DNA from: Sphingobium sp.
GTDB lineage: Bacteria; Pseudomonadota; Alphaproteobacteria; Sphingomonadales; Sphingomonadaceae
DNA: 8,288 bases
Reading direction: 5' to 3'
NCBI RefSeq assembly: GCF_003248505.1
Contig: NZ_QFOA01000105.1
Coordinates: forward strand, 1-8,288
Made by a program: the position numbers and the translations under genes
In this document: piece by piece, positions 1-5,780 of the stretch
How positions within the stretch are numbered: position 1 is the first letter of the stretch
Layout: each line of letters begins with the position of its first letter
Notes under the pieces: model-generated
What the model was told of the DNA's origin: nothing
The model's database searches: none
Seen by the model: the letters and a program-made list of their open reading frames with translations, nothing else

Positions 1-450
1 CTCCGGCCCCACATCGCGCATCGCCAGCATGACATGCGCGTGCGGCTTCGGCGTGCCGTCCTTCGCCTTGTCCCAATGCACGTTCAGGTCCGCGACCATC
101 CCGCGATCGACAAACTGCTGCTTCACGAAATCGCGCGCGAGCGCGACGCCCTGCTTCTCGTTCATTTCGCGCGGAATCGAGAACTCCACCTCGCGGGCAA
201 GCTGCGCGTCCTTGCGCTTCTCCCCCGCCTCCACCTCGTTCCACAAGGTCGCGCGGTCGTTTAAACGCTCCGGCGCGCCTTCCGGCAACATGATCTCGGA
301 GTGGGTCACGCCCGCCTTGTTGCTGAAATCGTGATCGCGGTTTAGCCGATCGTCATGTAACTCGGACGCGGAACGATAGGCGGCGCTCGCGACGGCGCTC
401 GATCCGTTCGCGCGGCTGACAACCTTGGCGGAGAAGTGGTAGATCGCCAT
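1..450 (-). CDS. mobA/traA: MobA/MobL (TraA N-terminal) family relaxase, partial
   Basis: This is the N-terminal 150 residues of a conjugative relaxase, the enzyme that nicks oriT, stays bound to the 5' end and pilots the strand into the recipient. The gene starts at ATG 450 and runs off the left edge, so only the nuclease domain start is seen. The N-terminus MAIYHFSAKVVSR, the AAYRSA block with the presumed nucleophile Tyr25, the LWNEVE and QLAREVEF blocks (residues 69-90), and the metal-binding histidines in HWD (125-127) and PHAHVML (136-142) are all typical of the MobA/MobL domain shared by IncQ MobA and Ti-plasmid TraA. It diverges from traC across a candidate oriT, the layout of the Ti traA/traCDG region. 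The C-terminal part (helicase or primase) cannot be judged. No strong Shine-Dalgarno is seen, only a G-rich stretch. Family call is secure; the choice between mobA and traA is not. Confidence 0.9.
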   Translation of the reverse strand, partial: MAIYHFSAKVVSRANGSSAVASAAYRSASELHDDRLNRDHDFSNKAGVTHSEIMLPEGAPERLNDRATLWNEVEAGEKRKDAQLAREVEFSIPREMNEKQGVALARDFVKQQFVDRGMVADLNVHWDKAKDGTPKPHAHVMLAMRDVGPE

Positions 451-472
451 GACGCCCCGCTTATTGCACTTC

Positions 473-509
473 TGAGCGCACGTCGGCAACGACGTATAAG
501 CGCGCACTC
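473..509 (+). other. Candidate origin of transfer (oriT) hairpin and nic region
   Basis: A perfect 6-bp inverted repeat ACGTCG (480-485) and CGACGT (490-495), with a GCAA loop, is followed at once by ATAAGCGCGCACTC (496-509). The remembered Ti-plasmid oriT has the same order: a GCGTCG/CGACGT hairpin followed by ATAATTGCGCCCT. RSF1010 has a hairpin followed by a TAAGTGCGCCCT-like core. The nick would be expected around 503-507 by analogy. The site sits between the divergent relaxase and traC genes, which is where Ti plasmids keep oriT. What is seen is the hairpin and core; oriT function is inferred. Confidence 0.7.
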
Positions 510-565
510 ACAATCCGCTACACTCCTCGTGATTGACTTGGTGCTGCCTACTGCTCCGTTCGTTC

Positions 566-594
566 TTTACCCCCTGCGCCGGCTGCGCTAGAGT
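566..594 (+). promoter_or_regulatory. Candidate promoter of the traC operon
   Basis: TTTACC (566-571) and TAGAGT (589-594) match the sigma-70 -35 and -10 boxes at four of six positions each and are separated by exactly 17 bases. Transcription would begin near 601, about 27 bases before the traC ATG. A second -35-like TTGACT at 533-538 has no convincing -10 partner. Confidence 0.45.
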
Positions 595-627
595 GTTCTG
601 GCTGATGATCGCGGAGGGGTAGAGGCG

Positions 628-981
628 ATGCGGAAGGTGCGCGATTACGATGCGGAGTTGAAGGCGCTCGGCGACAAAGCCCGCGCGCTCAAGGCGAAGC
701 GGGTCGAACAGCTCGGCCAGCTCGTCGCCGCCACGGGTGCCGATGCGCTCGATGCCGAGACGCTAGCGGGCGTGCTGCTGGATGCGGTCGGGTCGAAGGA
801 TGCGAGCGCAAAGGAGGCGTGGCGATCGAAGGGCGCGGCCTTCTTTCAACGACGCGGGCGCAAGCCTGTCCCGAGCGAAGTCGAGGGGGGTGGCGGCGCT
901 GCTGCGATCGACGGATCGGGCGCTCAAGCTGAACCGGGCGGCGACGCTGCGGGCGGAAGCGGCGCGGCGGCGAACGGATAA
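628..981 (+). CDS. traC: TraC-like conjugal transfer protein
   Basis: This 117-residue, charged, probably cytoplasmic protein starts at ATG 628 with GGAGGGG at 613-619, eight bases upstream. Residues 1-75 (MRKVRDYDAELKALGDKAR..., then GADALDAETLAGVLLDAV, then KEAWRSKGAAFF) match the small proteins called TraC or TraD in sphingomonad transfer regions. The first 30 residues look like a coiled coil. In Ti plasmids TraC is an oriT-region DNA-processing accessory protein; a similar relaxosome role here is inferred from the traC-traD order beside a relaxase and oriT. The last third is a low-complexity Gly/Ala tail that starts in a short dispersed-repeat-like sequence (865-887) encoding PVPSEVEG, so the tail may be recent and dispensable. 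traD follows after 13 bases. Confidence 0.75.
   Translation: MRKVRDYDAELKALGDKARALKAKRVEQLGQLVAATGADALDAETLAGVLLDAVGSKDASAKEAWRSKGAAFFQRRGRKPVPSEVEGGGGAAAIDGSGAQAEPGGDAAGGSGAAANG
865..887 (+). repeat. Short dispersed-repeat-like element inside traC
   Basis: The stretch CCTGTCCCGAGCGAAGTCGA, continuing into a G run, resembles the CCTGAGCGAAGTCGAAGG-type short repeat that I recall being scattered in sphingomonad genomes and often translated as PVLSEVEG. Here it is read in frame as PVPSEVEG at the junction between the conserved part of TraC and its Gly/Ala tail. Identity with that repeat is from memory; only one copy lies in the window. Confidence 0.4.
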
Positions 982-994
982 TCGGAGCTGGGTC

Positions 995-1219
995 GTGCAA
1001 CGCCGCGAACGAACGCGCCACCTGATCGAGCTGGGCGGCCTCGTCCAGAAAGCCGGCCTGGTCGAACTGGCCGTCGACGATCGTGCCACGCTCTACGGCG
1101 CGCTGCTCGATCTCGCCGGACGCGCGCGCGGTGATGATGCCGGGGACGTGCTGGCGCTGTGGAAGCGGCGCGGCAAACGCGCGTTCGATGCCGAAAGCGA
1201 TGCCAAGGAGGCGCGCTGA
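995..1219 (+). CDS. traD: TraD-like conjugal transfer protein (GTG start)
   Basis: The product is a 74-residue protein, MQRRERTRHLIELGGLVQKA and onward, ending RGKRAFDAESDAKEAR. The LGGLVQKAGL block at residues 13-22 is the signature of the Ti-type TraD family, whose members are about 70-75 residues long, so length and motif agree. The frame is open much further upstream (to 782), but GTG 995 is preferred: GGAG at 984-987 is seven bases upstream, the encoded N-terminus matches family length, and the upstream extension overlaps traC. TraD is a small accessory protein of DNA transfer with no defined enzymatic activity. Its TGA overlaps the next ATG by one base and AAGGAGG (1205-1211) lies in its end, so the following gene is probably translationally coupled. 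Confidence 0.75.
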   Translation: MQRRERTRHLIELGGLVQKAGLVELAVDDRATLYGALLDLAGRARGDDAGDVLALWKRRGKRAFDAESDAKEAR

Positions 1220-1389
1220 TGAGCGCCAGCGATTATCGTGTCGCGCAACGCCCTGAACCGAAATTGGACGGCGCTTGGGGTCTCTGGTCTGCGGTTGAGG
1301 CCCGCTGGCTTGATCTCCTCTTTGCTACCGAGCGCGATGCGGTGGATGCACTGAATTATCTGCTCTTGCAAAACGGTGAGGAGGGGTAG
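1219..1389 (+). CDS. Small hypothetical protein (56 aa)
   Basis: I do not recognise this 56-residue protein (MSASDYRVAQRPEPKLDGAW...LLLQNGEEG). The start is well supported: AAGGAGG at 1205-1211 is seven bases before ATG 1219, which overlaps the traD stop by one base. It is acidic, with a central aromatic segment (WGLWSAVEARWLDLLF, residues 20-35). It has no cysteines, membrane segment or signal peptide. It is the third gene of the traC operon and its own 3' end carries the ribosome binding site of the next gene, so it is probably a translated member of the transfer operon with unknown role. Confidence 0.6.
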   Translation: MSASDYRVAQRPEPKLDGAWGLWSAVEARWLDLLFATERDAVDALNYLLLQNGEEG

Positions 1390-1392
1390 TTG

Positions 1393-1641
1393 ATGATCAC
1401 ATTCGATATCGAGGCGATCCGCGCCGAAGTGCGCGCGATGGATTTTACGCGCGGCACGCCGGCGGAAGTCGCCATGTGGCGTGAGGACATGGCGGAGTCG
1501 CGCGCCAACCTGGTTATCGAGGACATGATCCCGACGCCGAACGACGATGCGTTTTTCGACATGCTGCTGGACGAAGGCGTGTCCCCTCCCCTCGTGTCGC
1601 AAATCCTGCTGCGGCTGCTCGATCATCCCGACGCGATCTGA
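1393..1641 (+). CDS. Small hypothetical protein (82 aa), faintly antitoxin VbhA-like
   Basis: This 82-residue acidic protein starts at ATG 1393, three bases after the previous stop. GAGGAGGGG (1378-1386) provides a strong ribosome binding site; the TTG at 1390 is a less likely start. The middle and C-terminal half (SRANLVIEDMIPTPNDDAFF at about 34-53, then a hydrophobic helix LVSQILLRLL) faintly recalls the small VbhA-type antitoxins of Fic toxins, which carry a helix with a conserved Glu-Gly after an ANxxxEG-like stretch. Here the Gly is Asp, and no Fic-domain gene is visible. The family hint is therefore weak. As fourth gene of the traC operon it is likely expressed with the transfer genes. 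Confidence 0.6.
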   Translation: MITFDIEAIRAEVRAMDFTRGTPAEVAMWREDMAESRANLVIEDMIPTPNDDAFFDMLLDEGVSPPLVSQILLRLLDHPDAI

Positions 1642-1746
1642 GTGGGGCTTTCCTGCGAGCAATCGTATCACTGACGCGCTCATCCGCTTGCGGTCGCCAC
1701 ACCAATGTCACGGTCACCGCCTAAAAAGCGAACAGGAGACCGAAGG

Positions 1747-1920
1747 ATGCGCTCGCTAAGCCCGATGTTCGATGATGCGGTGATCGACTGCGTCGCAAGC
1801 GACCGCGCATCCACCGTCCAGAAACTCTTCCATGTCGCGGAACTGATCTGGGCAGAGGGTGCGGCCGACCGGTCGGCGTTCCGCTGGGGTACCTCGCGCC
1901 AATTGACCCCGACAAGCTGA
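1747..1920 (+). CDS. Small hypothetical protein (57 aa), possibly frameshifted
   Basis: ATG 1747 follows AGGAG (1734-1738) with an eight-base spacer. The 57-residue product (MRSLSPMFDDAVIDCVASDR and onward) is unrecognised. Codon choice is GC-rich at third positions, like neighbouring genes. The last 15 or so residues (SAFRWGTSRQLTPTS) look less protein-like than the overlapping frame, which from about 1868 reads RPVGVPLGYLAPIDPDKLMS and ends at TAA 1938-1940. A one-base shift near 1860-1880 could therefore have cut an originally longer gene. It lies 105 bases after the previous gene, so it may have its own promoter. Confidence 0.45.
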   Translation: MRSLSPMFDDAVIDCVASDRASTVQKLFHVAELIWAEGAADRSAFRWGTSRQLTPTS

Positions 1921-1988
1921 TGTCGCTACGCATGGCTTAAGTGGCGCTGCTGGGATCCTGATCCATCAACGGCTGCGGACCCGGCGAT

Positions 1989-2489
1989 TCATTCGGTGAT
2001 CGTAGGCAGCCTCAATTTTTGCCGCGTGGGCGGGCTCGGGTGGGCCGGTGCTGCGTGCGGACCAGGCTTGCGCCCCAAACCGATTTTCTTTGCCATAGCG
2101 CGCCGGGCTTCTGAATACGCCTCTGCCACCATCGGGTAGTCCGGCTTCAGATTGTAGCGTTCCCGATATTGCTCGGGCGTGAGTCCATGTCCGCTTAGAT
2201 GACGGCGAAGCGTCTTGTACGGCTTGCCGTCGATCAGCGAGATGATATGATCCTTCGACGCCAGCGATTTACGTACCGACACCGCCGGGGTGAACTGGGC
2301 GGCCGTCGCTTCCTGCGGAACTGCTGTGCTCGATTGGTCGATCAATCCTGTGATGCTGTCACGCATCCGGGTGAGAAATGCCGGCACGTCCTCGGCCGCG
2401 ACGCGCGTGTTGGGATTGCTCAGCCATGCGATCGTCAGCTCGGTTGCGAGCTCGATCGCGTTCGGGCCGGTATCGATTTCTGTGGTCAT
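1989..2489 (-). CDS. Ros/MucR family transcriptional regulator, zinc-ligand variant
   Basis: This 166-residue cytoplasmic DNA-binding protein belongs to the alphaproteobacterial Ros/MucR family. Residues 69-140 hold the family core: AVSVRKSL, DGKPYKTLRRHL, GLTPEQYRERYNLKPDYPMV and AKKIGLGRKPG. In Ros the zinc is held by two Cys and two His. The aligned positions here appear to be Ser84, Asp87, His97 and Gly102, with His101 one place early, so classic zinc binding is probably lost, as reported for some Mesorhizobium homologues. Family members bind AT-rich DNA and act as H-NS-like silencers, so it may control transfer genes. ATG 2489 overlaps the stop of the upstream HU-like gene (ATGA), implying translational coupling. 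The proline-rich C-terminus (142-156) is probably disordered. Confidence 0.8.
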   Translation of the reverse strand: MTTEIDTGPNAIELATELTIAWLSNPNTRVAAEDVPAFLTRMRDSITGLIDQSSTAVPQEATAAQFTPAVSVRKSLASKDHIISLIDGKPYKTLRRHLSGHGLTPEQYRERYNLKPDYPMVAEAYSEARRAMAKKIGLGRKPGPHAAPAHPSPPTRQKLRLPTITE

Positions 2490-2761
2490 GAGGAAAGCTT
2501 GTCCTTGAGTGCCTTGGCCGGTGTGAACACCATTTTGGTCGACGCGGCGATCTCCATAGCTTCGCCGGTCCGGGGATTGCGACCGGTCCGGGCGTCCCGG
2601 GCCTTGCTGGAGAACTTGCCGAAACCCGGCAGCGACACCTCCTCCCCCCGCGCAACCGCATCGCCGATGTCACCGAACACGCGGTCGATCAACGCCCGGG
2701 CCTTGGCGGCACTCAGATCGCTTCCCTCGGCAATGCCTTTCACAAGATCGTCTAGCTTCAT
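2486..2761 (-). CDS. HU-family DNA-binding protein
   Basis: The product is 91 residues, the usual size of an HU monomer. HU proteins are dimers that bend DNA with two beta-arms. The N-terminal helices (MKLDDLVKGIAEGSDLSAAK) lead to the family signature LPGFGKFSSKARDARTGRNP at about 58-77, with the beta-arm GRNPRTGE, then MVFTPAKALKD. The frame is open to 2806, but ATG 2761 is the true start: it gives the canonical N-terminus and has GGGAG ten bases upstream, while the extension is not HU-like. Its last codons overlap the start of the MucR-like gene by four bases. HU could serve replication, relaxosome architecture or general compaction of the plasmid; the sequence does not decide. Confidence 0.9.
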   Translation of the reverse strand: MKLDDLVKGIAEGSDLSAAKARALIDRVFGDIGDAVARGEEVSLPGFGKFSSKARDARTGRNPRTGEAMEIAASTKMVFTPAKALKDKLSS

Positions 2762-2786
2762 CAAATATCTCCCGTAAACGTGCACC

Positions 2787-2814
2787 GGGATAATCGTTCC
2801 GGTCACGGGCGCAA
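2787..2814 (-). promoter_or_regulatory. Weak candidate promoter for the HU-mucR pair
   Basis: On the minus strand TTGCGC (2814-2809) and TATCCC (2792-2787) are spaced by 16 bases, about 26 bases before the HU start codon. Matches to consensus are partial, but the position is right for the only transcription unit leaving leftward from this intergenic region. Confidence 0.25.
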
Positions 2815-2910
2815 CAGTGCATCCCCTTTCCGGGTGGCGCCGGCAAGATGCAGCGGGCTGGCGACACCGTTGCGTAGCGTGCGTAGATCGCGATCATGCA
2901 GCGATGATGT

Positions 2911-2939
2911 TTGTCCTGCGCATACGATGCCCGTTAATT
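2911..2939 (+). promoter_or_regulatory. Weak candidate promoter for traG
   Basis: TTGTCC (2911-2916) and TTAATT (2934-2939) are spaced by 17 bases. Transcription would start only a few bases before ATG 2954, so the transcript would have almost no leader, which fits the absence of a clear Shine-Dalgarno upstream of traG. The -10 match is poor. Confidence 0.25.
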
Positions 2940-2953
2940 GAGCAACCTCACTG

Positions 2954-4522
2954 ATGGCGGGTCCGCGCATCGGCGGGCGTCGACCGATAAGCTGGCGGCT
3001 CGCGATCGTCGTGGCGGTGGTAGCCCTGTTCGCCAGCAACGCCTGGCTCAAGGGCATCTTTGGCTATGGCGAGATTGCGACCGACATTCCGTTCCTGCTG
3101 TTCGGCCTGATCTTGTTCTTCACCTGGCGCGTCAATCGCAATGCCGCCAACCGGCAAAGCGAGCTGCTGGGGTCGGCACGCTTCGGCGACCGCTCGGATG
3201 TGCGAAAGCTGGAAGCAAACGGGGATCTCCTGATCGGCCGCTCCGCCAAATCGGGCAAGCTGCTCCGCTATGACGGCGCGGCGCATCTGCTGACGATGGC
3301 CCCGACCCGCTCGGGCAAGGGCGTCGGCACAATCATTCCCAACCTGCTCTTGCTCGATCGCTCGGTGATCTGCATCGACCCCAAGGGCGAGAACGCCCGC
3401 GTCACCGCCCGCGCCCGCGCCACCAAGGGGCCGGTTTGGTGCCTCGATCCGTTCGGCGTCTCGGGCCGGCCCCCTGCCCGCTACAATCCGCTCGACCGGC
3501 TCGATCCCGCCAGCCTCGATCTCGCGGAAGATGCCAACACGCTCGCCGACGCCCTGGTCCATGACGCGCCCGGACAATCGGGCGAAGCGCATTGGAACGA
3601 GGAAGCCAAGGCGCTCATCGCCGGGCTGATCCTCCATGTCGTCACCACCGAACCCGCCGATCGTCGCACGCTGGCGACGGTACGCGAGTGCCTGACGCTC
3701 GCCCCTGCCTGCTTCGCCGATCTGTTGGCCGCGATGCAGGATAGCGCGGGCGCCGGTGGCCTGGTCGCGCGCGCCGCCAACCGTCAGCTCGGCAAGTCCG
3801 ATCGCGAGGCGGCGGGCGTGCTGTCCTCGGCGCAACGCCATACCCACTTTCTCGATAGCCCGCGCATCGTCGCCAGCACGGCCGCGTCGGATTTCACCTT
3901 CGCCGGATTGAAGGACACGACCGCGACCGTGTTCTTGTGCCTGCCGCCCGATCGGCTCGATACCTATGCGCGCTGGCTGCGCCTGCTGGTGAGCCAGGCC
4001 GTCACCGACATGGCGCGATCGACCGCCCGCCCTGCCCGGCCGGTGCTGTTCCTGCTGGACGAGTTCGCCGCCCTCGGCCGCCTCGAACCGGTCGAGCGCG
4101 CGATGGGACTGATGGCGGGCTATGGCCTCCAGCTCTGGCCGATCCTCCAGGACATGCATCAGCTCAAGGCGAACTATGGCGAGCGGGCTGGCACCTTCAT
4201 GTCCAACGCGGGCGTCTTCCAGGCGTTCGGGGTCAACGACCACGCCACCGCCGACATGCTCTCCCGCACGATCGGCGACACGACGCTGGAATACGATACC
4301 GTCAGCACGTCGCGCGGGATCGGCTGGGGCGACAATCGCGCCAGCCCCTCGGAAAGCGTCAGCGCGCACGTCACCGCCCGCCGGCTCGCCACGCCCGATG
4401 AAATCATGCGGATGCGGCCCGACCAGCTCCTCCTGCTGCGCCAGGGCGAACGCCCGCTCGCGGTCGAGAAAATCCGCTTCTATGACCAGCGCGAGTTCGC
4501 CGGGCTGTTTGATCCGGCCTGA
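2954..4522 (+). CDS. traG: TraG/VirD4-family type IV coupling protein
   Basis: This 522-residue inner-membrane ATPase recruits the relaxase-DNA complex to the type IV secretion channel. Two hydrophobic segments (about 13-28 and 44-59) anchor the N-terminus. The conserved GSARFGD block follows at 73-79, then the Walker A motif APTRSGKGVGT (116-126, Lys122), the DPKGEN block, and Walker B VLFLLDEFAALG (Asp369, Glu370). The helical region around WPILQDMHQLKANYG and the closing blocks MRPDQLLLL and FYDQREFAGLFDPA are typical of TraG. It is shorter than Ti TraG (about 650), mainly through a reduced periplasmic loop and N-terminus. ATG 2954 is the only possible start, because TGA lies in frame at 2939. 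It is separated from traC-traD by six genes or gaps and an opposing HU-mucR pair, unlike the Ti traCDG order. Confidence 0.93.
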   Translation: MAGPRIGGRRPISWRLAIVVAVVALFASNAWLKGIFGYGEIATDIPFLLFGLILFFTWRVNRNAANRQSELLGSARFGDRSDVRKLEANGDLLIGRSAKSGKLLRYDGAAHLLTMAPTRSGKGVGTIIPNLLLLDRSVICIDPKGENARVTARARATKGPVWCLDPFGVSGRPPARYNPLDRLDPASLDLAEDANTLADALVHDAPGQSGEAHWNEEAKALIAGLILHVVTTEPADRRTLATVRECLTLAPACFADLLAAMQDSAGAGGLVARAANRQLGKSDREAAGVLSSAQRHTHFLDSPRIVASTAASDFTFAGLKDTTATVFLCLPPDRLDTYARWLRLLVSQAVTDMARSTARPARPVLFLLDEFAALGRLEPVERAMGLMAGYGLQLWPILQDMHQLKANYGERAGTFMSNAGVFQAFGVNDHATADMLSRTIGDTTLEYDTVSTSRGIGWGDNRASPSESVSAHVTARRLATPDEIMRMRPDQLLLLRQGERPLAVEKIRFYDQREFAGLFDPA

Positions 4523-4747
4523 TTTAAGCCCCGCTGGCGATGGCTGCCGCGCTAGGCTCCCCGAACCACCCGGAAGCTCCTTCCCTGCCCTCACGGCGCA
4601 TCTGGGCGGTCGTAGGAGGCGATTCCGCCGCCACCTCGCCCACCTTCTTCCCGCCAAGCCTGCGGCCGGTAGGCCGCATCTGTGACGCCGAAGGCGGCAC
4701 GCAACGAACTACGCATTGGCCGTTAGGCCAATTCCGCTTGTATATTT
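4523..4747. other. Convergent intergenic region with three hairpins
   Basis: This gap lies between the converging ends of traG and the replication gene. It holds three successive perfect or near-perfect hairpins: TGCGGCC/GGCCGCA with loop GGTA (4661-4678), an imperfect stem GTGACGCC/GGCGGCAC with loop GAA (4682-4700), and ATTGGCC/GGCCAAT with loop GTTA (4715-4732). None is followed by a T-run on either strand, so they are not ordinary intrinsic terminators, although convergent genes would need one here. Open frames through the region look like non-coding read-through. Confidence 0.5.
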
Positions 4748-5458
4748 CTAACTCTGCCGGGATTCATTCTGCCTCTCTGAATCACGTTCCTGGTCCATAA
4801 TCGCTCGCCCGAGCCGGGCAAGAACCGCGGCTAGGCCGGGATCGTCAATGAACTCGGCCGGCTGCTCATCGAGCGGGAGGCTGGCGATCATCGCCCTGCC
4901 CTCCTCGGTCGCTGCCTGCCGCCGATCGCTGTCGTCTTCTGGCGGTGGTGGCGTCATGCTCCTTTCGACCTGTGGCGGAAGCATCAAGCGGTAGGCATTC
5001 GAGGTCTGCTTGACCTGGGGGCCGCGCATCCCCGCGTTGCCGGTCGGCACATAGCGGCGCAACCAGTCGAGGAAGCCATGCGCCTTGAGCCGCTTGAGCG
5101 CGTCCACGACGGCCGCGATCGAGCGGCCGATGCGAAGCGCCAGTGTCGCGATAGCCGGATCGAGCCGCCCGGTCTTGTAGTCGATCAGGCGTAGCAGCTC
5201 GCGCAACACTTCAAGCCCGACATGGCCGATCGCACCGTTCTCGCGGTTGTTGCGCTCGCGCCGGTGGGCAAGCCGTTTCAGCCGGTCATATTTCTCGGCC
5301 GCCTGCATGAAGCGAGCGACATTCTTGGGATTGAACGGCTGCCAGAACCGCCCTTCCCGGCCTTCCTCGGTGCGGCTGTAGCGATGGACCCGCTGGCCAG
5401 TCTGACGGCCTGGCCGCCTACCCTTCGCCCCTCCAAGGGCCTCGAACACAGTTTGCAT
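4748..5458 (-). CDS. repA: Putative plasmid replication initiator (RepA-like, winged helix)
   Basis: The 236-residue product resembles the proteins annotated as replication protein A or helix-turn-helix replication proteins on sphingomonad plasmids. The recalled shared blocks are GRRPGRQTG (13-21), GREGRFWQPFNPKNVARFM (33-51), GHVGLEVLRELLRLIDYKTG (78-97), a helix-turn-helix with RIGRSIAAVVDALKRLKAHG at about 108-127, then FLDWLRRYVPTG and QTSNAYRLMLPPQ. Such proteins would bind the plasmid origin and start replication. ATG 5458 is preceded by GGGAGG with a four-base gap, a strong start. The upstream 350 bases contain a palindromic operator-like site and a candidate antisense RNA, as expected for copy-number control. 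The family call is by memory; an alternative is a DNA-binding regulator. Confidence 0.65.
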   Translation of the reverse strand: MQTVFEALGGAKGRRPGRQTGQRVHRYSRTEEGREGRFWQPFNPKNVARFMQAAEKYDRLKRLAHRRERNNRENGAIGHVGLEVLRELLRLIDYKTGRLDPAIATLALRIGRSIAAVVDALKRLKAHGFLDWLRRYVPTGNAGMRGPQVKQTSNAYRLMLPPQVERSMTPPPPEDDSDRRQAATEEGRAMIASLPLDEQPAEFIDDPGLAAVLARLGRAIMDQERDSERQNESRQS

Positions 5459-5525
5459 GAAACCTCCCGTCGATCGGTCGGCCCGGCTGCTGGCGGCAAT
5501 CCCTCATGGACATAGCTCTCCCGTT

Positions 5526-5546
5526 CTCGAAAACAGCGTTTTCGAG
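5526..5546. promoter_or_regulatory. Operator-like perfect inverted repeat upstream of repA
   Basis: CTCGAAAAC (5526-5534) and GTTTTCGAG (5538-5546) are perfect inverted repeats around the spacer AGC. The site lies 68 bases upstream of the repA start and directly abuts TTGACT on the plus strand, so a protein bound here could block the antisense promoter, the repA transcript, or both. The binding protein is unknown. Confidence 0.5.
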
Positions 5547-5653
5547 TTGACTTCGCGTCCGATCTGCGGGAGGCTGTTCCTGCTACAGAACGCGGGCCTC
5601 CGCCCATCAGACTTTCCGAGAGCCCGGCCGCCAAGCCGGGCTTTCGTCGTTTT
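5547..5653 (+). ncRNA. Candidate counter-transcribed RNA opposite the repA leader
   Basis: The plus strand, opposite to repA transcription, has TTGACT at 5547-5552, a two-part stem-loop (GCGG-G-AGGC at 5566-5574 paired with GCCTCCGC at 5596-5603; inner GTTC 5576-5579 with GAAC 5588-5591, loop CTGCTACA) and then a terminator. This order of promoter element, exposed loop and terminator is the plan of the small antisense RNAs that limit initiator synthesis on many plasmids. The -10 box is not recognisable, and the exact 5' end is unknown. The structure is seen; the RNA is inferred. Confidence 0.4.
5621..5653 (+). terminator. Intrinsic terminator on the plus strand
   Basis: AGCCCGGC (5621-5628) pairs perfectly with GCCGGGCT (5635-5642) around a six-base loop, followed by TTCGTCGTTTT, a T-rich run on the plus strand only. 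No plus-strand gene lies upstream, so it most likely ends the candidate antisense RNA. Confidence 0.6.
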
Positions 5654-5780
5654 GGCCCTAGCGGTGCCACCCGCTACGATCGCCACGGCGAATCGGCGAA
5701 CGTGTCCGCCGACACCAAAGCCTGTCAGATTCCTATGTCTTTGGGAAGTGCGCTCTATAATGCTGGCGCAATAGGTCAGG

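Noticed and set aside
689..1089. Long minus-strand open frames opposite traC and traD
   Set aside because: They are Arg/Pro-rich antisense shadows of GC-rich coding DNA, with no ribosome binding site or recognisable motif.
2762..2806. N-terminal extension of the HU-like protein to 2806
   Set aside because: The extra 15 residues are not HU-like, and the internal ATG 2761 gives the canonical start with a good ribosome binding site.
2948..4657. A 569-codon open frame on the minus strand opposite traG
   Set aside because: Its Arg/Gly/Gln-rich translation has no domain sense, while the plus strand has all TraG motifs in order. High GC content makes long antisense frames common.
4722..4728. GTTAGGC, a match to the integron attC core GTTRRRY
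   Set aside because: No partner RYYYAAC core lies at a fitting distance upstream and no cassette gene or integrase is present; it is part of a short hairpin loop.
4540..4800. Plus-strand frame of 86 codons after traG
   Set aside because: It has no Shine-Dalgarno, contains the hairpin series and overlaps the end of the rep gene; composition does not look like a protein.
5756..5761. Perfect TATAAT on the plus strand
   Set aside because: No -35 element lies 16-18 bases upstream and no plus-strand gene follows, so it is noted only as part of the control region.
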